A DNA stretch of 36,163 nt. Origin: DATKSS01 sp049582065 (GTDB lineage: Bacteria; Chloroflexota; Dormibacteria; Dormibacterales; Dormibacteraceae). Both the position numbers and the translations under genes were made by a program. Under the pieces are notes generated by a model. That model was not told the DNA's origin, made no database searches, and was given only the letters and a program-made list of their open reading frames with translations. Where the stretch lies: assembly GCA_049582065.1 (NCBI GenBank), contig JBAUTF010000234.1:1-36163 (forward strand), read 5' to 3'. Shown here in pieces: positions 31,217 through 36,163 of this stretch (its first letter is position 1; each line of letters opens with the position of its first letter).

Positions 31217-32380
31217 TCAGCACCCGAGCAGACGCGCGATCAGCATCCGCTGGACTTCGGAGGTCCCCTCGCCGATCTCGTTGACCTTGACGTCGCGCCA
31301 GTAGCGGGCGACCGGGTAGTCCTCCATGAAGCCGTAGCCGCCATGGATCTGCACGGCGTTGTCGGCGGCCCTCTTGCAGGCCTCCGATGCGTAGAGCTTG
31401 CACATCGCGGCCAGCATCCGGCACTCGTCGGTCGTCTCCTTGCCCGTGTGCGTGTACGCGATCGCGGCGCGGTACACCATCGTCCTCGCCAGCTCGGTCT
31501 CCATGGCCATGTCCGCGAGCTTGAACTGGATCCCCTGGTGCTTGGAGATCGGTTTGCCGAACGTACGGCGCTCCTTCGCGTACGAGAGCGCCGCGTCGAG
31601 GCAGGCCTGCGCCAGGCCCACGGAAAGGGCGGCGATGGCGATCCGCCCGCCGGTGAGGGTGTGCAGGAACTGGCGATAACCGCCGCCCAGTGCTCCGAGC
31701 AGATTCGACTCCGGCACCGAGCAGTCTTCCAAGCTCAGCGGGTGCGTGTCGGACGAGTGCCAGCCGAGCTTGCGGTAAGACTCCAGCACGTGGTAGCCCG
31801 GCGTACCGGTCGGGATCATGATCGCCGTAATCTCCGGTGAGCGGCCGCTGGCGCGCCCCGTCACGGCGGTGACAGTCACCCCGGCCGAGATCTCGGTTCC
31901 GCAGTTGGTGATGAACTGCTTGGCTCCATTGACAACCCAGTTGCCGTCCCGCCGGTCGGCATGGGTTTTGGTAGCGCCGGCGTCGGAGCCCGCTTCGGGC
32001 TCGGTCAGGCCGAACGCCCACAGCTTTCGACCTGCGAACAGGTCGGGCAGCCAGCGCTCCTTCTGCTCCTGGGTGCCGAAGTCGTGGATCGGCGACGCGC
32101 CCAGGCAGACCGCGGCTTCGAGCGTGATGCCGACGCCGGCGTCCGCCCTCGAGATCTCCTCGATCGCCAGGCAGAGGGAGAGGAAATCGGCGCCCGCGCC
32201 TCCGAACTCCTCGGGGAAAGGCAGACCGAACAATCCCAGCTCTCCCATCTGCCGGATGACGTCGTAGCCGAAGCTGTGGTTCCGATCGAGCTCCTCGGCC
32301 GCGGGAGCGACGACCTCACGGGCGAAATCGCGGCAAGTGTCGCGGATCGAGCGCTGCTCGTCGGTCAGATCGAAGTTCAT
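31217..32380 (-). CDS. acyl-CoA dehydrogenase
   Basis: A 387-aa acyl-CoA dehydrogenase with all family marks: FGLTEPEAGSDAGATKT, RRTFGKPISKHQGIQFKLADMA, IHGGYGFMEDYPVARYWRDVK, and the catalytic Glu in EIGEGTSEVQRMLIAR. It starts at ATG 32378-32380 (NFDLTDEQRSIRDTCRDFA); the longer in-frame extension is shadow of the divergent hydrolase. Its stop is 8 bases from the convergent hotdog gene. It is more like general short/medium-chain dehydrogenases than the odd enzyme at 27202. Substrate unknown. Confidence 0.95.
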   Translation of the reverse strand: MNFDLTDEQRSIRDTCRDFAREVVAPAAEELDRNHSFGYDVIRQMGELGLFGLPFPEEFGGAGADFLSLCLAIEEISRADAGVGITLEAAVCLGASPIHDFGTQEQKERWLPDLFAGRKLWAFGLTEPEAGSDAGATKTHADRRDGNWVVNGAKQFITNCGTEISAGVTVTAVTGRASGRSPEITAIMIPTGTPGYHVLESYRKLGWHSSDTHPLSLEDCSVPESNLLGALGGGYRQFLHTLTGGRIAIAALSVGLAQACLDAALSYAKERRTFGKPISKHQGIQFKLADMAMETELARTMVYRAAIAYTHTGKETTDECRMLAAMCKLYASEACKRAADNAVQIHGGYGFMEDYPVARYWRDVKVNEIGEGTSEVQRMLIARLLGC

Positions 32381-32419
32381 CCCTCCAATGGTTGCACGGG
32401 CAGCCGTTAGATTGGAAAA

Positions 32420-33292
32420 GTGAGCGACGCGCTGTATCTCGAGGCTACCAACCTGGTCGACGGCCTGCAGGACCTCGACGGTCCCAACGTCAACCCTGTT
32501 TGCCGCACGCGCCTCTATACGCACGGGACGCGGACCGAGCGCGCTCTCGTGCTGCTGCACGGGTTCACCAGCTGTCCGCAGCAGTTCGACCTGATCGGCC
32601 GGATGTTTCACGCTCAGGGCTGGAACGTGCTCATCCCGCGCTACCCACGCCATGGGTACAAGGACCGCCTGAACACCTCGATCTCCGAGCTCCGCGCGGA
32701 GCACCTGATCGCCCTCGCCAACCGGTCCGCCGATGCCGCTCACGGCCTCGGCGCGCACGTCACGGTGGCCGGCATGTCCCTCGGTGGGTCATTGGCCGGA
32801 TATCTGGCGCAGACCCACGAGCACGTCGAACGCGCTGTGTTGATCGCGCCCATGTTCGGTCTCCGCTGGATACCTGGCGTGCTCCAGCGCCGCCTTGGCA
32901 CGGTCACGTACGCCCTGCCCAACTTCTACATCTGGTGGGACCGGTCGCTGAAGGATCGCCTTCCGCCGGAGTACGGATATCCGCGGCTGTCGACCCATGC
33001 GTATGCGTCGCTGTTCCACATCGCCTCCGAGACGGCAAGCGCGGCGCAGACGGCGGCTCCGAAGGCCAGGGAGATCGCCGTGCTGACCAACGCCAACGAG
33101 CCGGGGATGGAGAATCGCTTCACCTACCGCCTGGTCGAGGCGTGGCGCGCCCACGGCGCGAAGGTCTCAAGGTTCGAGTTCCCCGTGACCGAGCGCCTCC
33201 CCCACGACCTCATCGATCCTTCCCACCCTGCGCAGAACACAGAGCTCGTCTATCCGGTCGTGGCGCGACTCATACAGGGCGACGGCGTTTAG
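32420..33292 (+). CDS. alpha/beta hydrolase
   Basis: A 290-aa serine hydrolase fold: oxyanion strand LVLLHGFTSCPQQFD, nucleophile elbow GMSLGG, and a late His in RLPHDLIDPSHP. It has no signal peptide and resembles carboxylesterase/monoacylglycerol-lipase-like enzymes; the substrate is unknown. GTG start 32420, 39 bases from the divergent acyl-CoA dehydrogenase. Its stop overlaps the stop of the convergent GNAT gene. Confidence 0.9.
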   Translation: MSDALYLEATNLVDGLQDLDGPNVNPVCRTRLYTHGTRTERALVLLHGFTSCPQQFDLIGRMFHAQGWNVLIPRYPRHGYKDRLNTSISELRAEHLIALANRSADAAHGLGAHVTVAGMSLGGSLAGYLAQTHEHVERAVLIAPMFGLRWIPGVLQRRLGTVTYALPNFYIWWDRSLKDRLPPEYGYPRLSTHAYASLFHIASETASAAQTAAPKAREIAVLTNANEPGMENRFTYRLVEAWRAHGAKVSRFEFPVTERLPHDLIDPSHPAQNTELVYPVVARLIQGDGV

Positions 33293-33744
33293 AGCACGAC
33301 CTCCATCTCGAACTCCATCCGAGGCTCTTCGGGAAAGATCGGCTGCGTGGCGCCTGTGCGAACGAATCCGCACCGCCTGTACAGCCGCTCAGCCGAGCCA
33401 TTGCCGTCGGCGACCCACAAGTGGACGGCGGGATACGCCTCGTCGCTGGCCCAGTCCAGGACAGCATGGACGAGCATCTCGCCTACCCCCTTGCCTCGAG
33501 CGCCTGGAGCGACCCACATCGAGATCAGCGCCGCGTACCCGCCGTCCGACGCGATGCCGCCGGCCGTGCCTACGACGTTGCCTTCCACCTCGGCCACGAA
33601 CTGGCTCCTGACCGCAAGCCTGCGGCGCCAGTTGTCCTCGTCCGCGAGCATCTCACGCTCGTACTTCGAGCCGAATGCGTAAGGAGCGTCTTTCAATGCG
33701 GCGAGCCGAACCGCGCGGAAGACCTCCCAATCCTCGGGAGACAG
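33289..33744 (-). CDS. GNAT family N-acetyltransferase
   Basis: An acetyl-CoA-dependent acyltransferase fold. The core motif A is MWVAPGARGKGVGEMLVHAVLDWA, followed by VHLWVADGNGSAERLYRRCGFVRTG. The first canonical start, TTG 33694-33696, begins at KDAPYAFGS, but typical GNAT sequence continues upstream in frame (SPEDWEVFRAVRLAAL) with no ATG, GTG or TTG. CTG 33742-33744, 10 bases past the DUF2752 stop, would give 151 aa and is used here. Substrate unknown. Confidence 0.85.
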   Translation of the reverse strand: MSPEDWEVFRAVRLAALKDAPYAFGSKYEREMLADEDNWRRRLAVRSQFVAEVEGNVVGTAGGIASDGGYAALISMWVAPGARGKGVGEMLVHAVLDWASDEAYPAVHLWVADGNGSAERLYRRCGFVRTGATQPIFPEEPRMEFEMEVVL

Positions 33745-33754
33745 CCGGCGAAGC

Positions 33755-34186
33755 CTAGTTTCCGAGGATGAACACCTTGAGCGCCCAGCTCATCAGCACG
33801 GCGCTGAGGACGCCGATGCCCAGCAAGCGCCACTGCCGCGTCGTGAGCCGAGGCGTCCAGGTGCGGCCGGTGATGGCCCCCGCGGCCAGGCCTCCCGCGC
33901 CCACGAACGTCCCCGCGAACAGCACCGGCCCAAGCGGGTAGAGCCTCACCGCGTCGGCCATGTCGCCGCGCCACATGTAGGCGAAGGACCGAGTGCCCCC
34001 GCAGAACGGGCACGGGTGGCCCGTCAGGTAGTAGAACGGGCACGGAGGCGCGGCGATGTGCGCCGCCTGCAGCGCCCAGAAGATCTTCGTGTAGACAAGC
34101 CACAGGACCAACAGCGAGAACAAACCGAGATCTCGCAGGCGGTCGCCTGGCACCGCGCGGGTCAATGCGATGGGGATCGCTTTCAC
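33755..34186 (-). CDS. DUF2752 membrane protein
   Basis: A 143-aa membrane protein with about three TM helices. It has the DUF2752 signature: CPFYYLTGHPCPFCGGTRSFAYMWRGDMADAVRLYPLGP, with three Cys that may bind metal or form a disulfide. Function unknown. The GTG start (34184-34186) overlaps the sucD TGA as GTGA, tying it to the succinyl-CoA synthetase operon. Confidence 0.88.
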   Translation of the reverse strand: MKAIPIALTRAVPGDRLRDLGLFSLLVLWLVYTKIFWALQAAHIAAPPCPFYYLTGHPCPFCGGTRSFAYMWRGDMADAVRLYPLGPVLFAGTFVGAGGLAAGAITGRTWTPRLTTRQWRLLGIGVLSAVLMSWALKVFILGN

Positions 34187-35043
34187 TGGAGCAGTCCTAC
34201 GATCTGATCGGTCGTCTCCGCGACGGCAACCCCCGCCTTGCGAAACGCCTCCTCCTTGCTCTTCGCGGTGCCCCGGTTGCCCGAGATGATGGCTCCGGCG
34301 TGGCCCATACGCTTGCCCTCGGGGGCCGTACGGCCGGAGATGAACGCGACGGTCTTGAGGCGCGTGCCCCGGGCAAGGATCTCGGCGGCGTGCTCCTCGT
34401 CGCTGCCTCCGATCTCACCGATCACCACCAGGTGGGTGGTCGCGCGGTCCTTCTCGAACAGGTCGACAACATCGCGGAAGGTGAGACCCAGCACCGGGTC
34501 GCCGCCGATCCCCACGATCGTCGACTGGCCGAGCCCGGCCGCGCTCAGAGCCGTGGCCACCTCGTATGTGAGGGTGCCGCTCCGCGACACGAGCCCGACA
34601 TGGCCCGGCCGGGTGATGCTCTGCGGGATGATGCCGATCTTCGCCGCGCCCGGGGTGATGAGGCCGGGACAGTTGGGCCCGATGAGCCTGGTCTGAGGGT
34701 ATCCGCGCAGGAAGTCCTTGACCTTGATCATGTCCTGGATCGGGATCCCCTCGGTGATGCAGACGATCAGGGTGATCCCCGCGGAGGCCGCTTCCATGAT
34801 CGCGTCCGCGGCGAAAGGAGGTGGCACGAAGATCCCCGATGCGGTCGCGCCGGTCGCCGTCACGGCGTCCGCAACCGTGTTGAAGACCGGCACGCCGAGG
34901 TGGGTCGTGCCGCCCTTGCCGGGGCTCGTCCCACCCACGACCCTGGTGCCGAGCGTCTGCATCTGCTCTGTGTGAAAGGTGCCCTCGCGGCCGGTGATGC
35001 CCTGGACGATCACCCTGGTCGAAGCATCGAGAAGGATGCTCAT
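34183..35043 (-). CDS. sucD: succinyl-CoA synthetase, alpha subunit
   Basis: A 286-aa SucD subunit of the TCA-cycle enzyme that converts succinyl-CoA, Pi and NDP to succinate, CoA and NTP. It has the CoA-binding domain (VIVQGITGREG, GGTSPGKGG), the IGPNCPG loop, and the phosphorylated His248 in GHAGAI. I chose ATG 35041-35043 (SILLDASTRVIVQG), which matches family N-termini and sits 7 bases after the sucC stop. ATG 35062-35064 would add seven residues and overlap sucC. Confidence 0.96.
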   Translation of the reverse strand: MSILLDASTRVIVQGITGREGTFHTEQMQTLGTRVVGGTSPGKGGTTHLGVPVFNTVADAVTATGATASGIFVPPPFAADAIMEAASAGITLIVCITEGIPIQDMIKVKDFLRGYPQTRLIGPNCPGLITPGAAKIGIIPQSITRPGHVGLVSRSGTLTYEVATALSAAGLGQSTIVGIGGDPVLGLTFRDVVDLFEKDRATTHLVVIGEIGGSDEEHAAEILARGTRLKTVAFISGRTAPEGKRMGHAGAIISGNRGTAKSKEEAFRKAGVAVAETTDQIVGLLQ

Positions 35044-35050
35044 CTGGGAC

Positions 35051-36163
35051 TCATGCCTCCCCATCCCGCGGCTGCGCCGCGGACTTCCCCACCAGTGGGG
35101 AAGTGAGCTCTACTATCTTCTGGGCAGCCTCCCAGGCGCTCACGCCGGGCTCGATACCGTTCTGCTTCAGGATGTCACGGCCTTCCTCGGCGCGCGTGCC
35201 GCTGAGGCGCACGACGAGAGGCACCTTCATCTTCAGGTGGTTGCGCGCCGCCACCAGGCCTTTCGCGACCTCATCCCCTCGCGTTATCCCGCCGAACACG
35301 TTCATGACCACGCCTTTGACGCTCGGATTCATGAGGATCACGGCGAGCGCGTTCTCGACCACCTCCGCCTTGGCGCCGCCGCCGATGTCGCAGAAGTTGG
35401 CCGGGCGGCCACCGGCGCGCTGCACGAGGTCCAGCGTGCCCATGCACAGGCCGGCTCCGTTGCCGATGATGCCGATGTCGCCGCCGAGCGAGACGTAGGT
35501 CAAGCCGCGCTTCTTCGCCTCGACTTCGTACGGGTCCCCTTCGAGGACAGAGCCGTACTTCGCGTCGAGGTCCTTGTGCCGCCACATCGCGTTCTCGTCG
35601 ATCTCGAGCTTCGCGTCGCCGGCGATCACCTCACCTTTCTTGGTGACGACGAGCGGGTTGATCTCGGCGGTGACCGCGTCGAGGTCGGGAATAGCGCGGT
35701 AGAGCTTCTTGATCAGTGCCGTCAGCGGCCTGGCGAGCTCACCGAGGTCCGCGTCGTACACCAGCTGCGCCAGCTCGAAGTCGAGAGGACCGCGCCATGG
35801 GTTGGGATACAGGCGCGCGATCGACTCGGGCGACTCATCCGCCACCTGCTCGATGTCCATGCCGCCCTTCGCGGACAGCATCAGGATGTTGGCGCGTGCG
35901 TCGCGGTCGACGGTGAAGCCGAGGTAGATCTCGCGCTCTATCTCCAGCGCCGACTCGCAGTAGACCAGAGGCACCTTGAATCCCTTGATGTCCATTCCGA
36001 TGATCTGCGCCGCCGCGGTGCGCGCTTCGTCGGGCGATTTGGCGAGCTTGATGCCGCCGGCCTTGCCACGGCCGCCGACCGGGACCTGGGCTTTGACCGC
36101 GACGGGGCCCAGCTCCGCGCACGCGGCTGCGGCCTCGTCGGACGTGCGCGCGACCCGGCCGGG
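35051..36163 (-). CDS. sucC: succinyl-CoA synthetase, beta subunit, N-terminus outside window
   Basis: The ATP-grasp subunit of succinyl-CoA synthetase. The frame stays open to the window end, so roughly the first 20 residues are missing. Visible marks are KAQVPVGGRGKAGGIK, AEINPLVVTKKGEVIAGDAK, NGAGLCMGTLD, MNVFGGITRGDEVAKG, and the RLSGTRAEEGRDIL loop. The last 17 or so residues (SPLVGKSAAQPRDGEA) are not family-like: they are coded by a palindromic repeat (35058-35103), which seems to have extended the protein. Followed by sucD. Confidence 0.95.
   Translation of the reverse strand, partial: PGRVARTSDEAAAACAELGPVAVKAQVPVGGRGKAGGIKLAKSPDEARTAAAQIIGMDIKGFKVPLVYCESALEIEREIYLGFTVDRDARANILMLSAKGGMDIEQVADESPESIARLYPNPWRGPLDFELAQLVYDADLGELARPLTALIKKLYRAIPDLDAVTAEINPLVVTKKGEVIAGDAKLEIDENAMWRHKDLDAKYGSVLEGDPYEVEAKKRGLTYVSLGGDIGIIGNGAGLCMGTLDLVQRAGGRPANFCDIGGGAKAEVVENALAVILMNPSVKGVVMNVFGGITRGDEVAKGLVAARNHLKMKVPLVVRLSGTRAEEGRDILKQNGIEPGVSAWEAAQKIVELTSPLVGKSAAQPRDGEA
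35058..35103 (-). repeat. dispersed double-hairpin element, copy B, inside the sucC 3' end
   Basis: Read on the minus strand: CTTCCCCAC-TG-GTGGGGAAG (9-bp stem), then CCGCGGC-GCA-GCCGCGG (7-bp stem), followed by GGATGGGGA. It matches copy A (19720-19766) in order, loop GCA and tail, with paired changes in both stems. It codes the end of SucC, and its GGGGA tail overlaps the likely Shine-Dalgarno region of sucD. Confidence 0.75.

Overview
The window is GC-rich, densely packed bacterial chromosome with no rRNA, tRNA, CRISPR array, transposase or phage gene that I can see. Gene content (variant Ccm cytochrome c maturation without CcmH, B12-dependent acyl-CoA mutase with separate subunits, several acyl-CoA dehydrogenases, L25/CTC, RarA, LCP protein, DtxR-type regulator, proline-rich RDD and DUF4190 membrane proteins) points to a high-GC, probably single-membrane lineage of the Chloroflexota/Dormibacterota/Actinomycetota type. 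This placement is inferred from gene style only; no marker gene settles it.

Layout. 1-4248 (minus): 3'-truncated zinc alcohol dehydrogenase, an acyl-CoA-reductase-like SDR fused to a HAD phosphatase, and a secreted M23 peptidase. 4282-5764 (plus): MDR oxidoreductase and MscL with a zinc ribbon. 5766-7275: DtxR-type regulator divergent from a ZIP metal transporter. 7272-8278: small unknown protein and a Nudix CoA pyrophosphatase. 8279-15888 (minus): an 11-gene unit, almost every junction overlapping by 1-8 bases: zinc-ribbon/degenerate GGDEF protein, histidine phosphatase, GH1 glycosidase, TlpA/CcmG, CcmE, CcmF, a 32-residue membrane peptide, CcmA, CcmB, CcmC, CcmD. 15926-17805 (plus): RarA and an NDK-like protein. 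17783-19020 (minus): L25 then a short MscS. 19119-19667 (plus): RDD protein, followed by a hairpin-rich non-coding stretch. 19905-28320 (minus): a nine-gene run of two acyl-CoA dehydrogenases, three small membrane proteins, an LCP protein, a MeaB-type GTPase and the two subunits of a mutase with isobutyryl-CoA-mutase active-site residues. 28351-31209 (plus): unknown protein, secreted YVTN beta-propeller, tandem hotdog protein. 31217-33744: third acyl-CoA dehydrogenase, alpha/beta hydrolase, GNAT. 33755-36163 (minus): succinyl-CoA synthetase sucC (5' end outside the window) and sucD, with a DUF2752 protein overlapping sucD.

How it fits together. The mutase with its MeaB chaperone and the acyl-CoA dehydrogenases suggest short/branched-chain acyl-CoA oxidation feeding the TCA cycle, which SucCD serves. 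The Ccm cluster provides c-type cytochromes for respiration.

Points most worth a second look: the variant Ccm system (CcmE with a Cys-x-x-x-Phe heme site, no CcmH, an extra tiny membrane peptide); a dispersed double-hairpin element present twice with compensatory stem changes, one copy forming the end of sucC; several genes whose homology starts at CTG or another non-standard codon right after a same-strand stop; and the re-reading of a 'methylmalonyl-CoA mutase' as isobutyryl-CoA-mutase-like.
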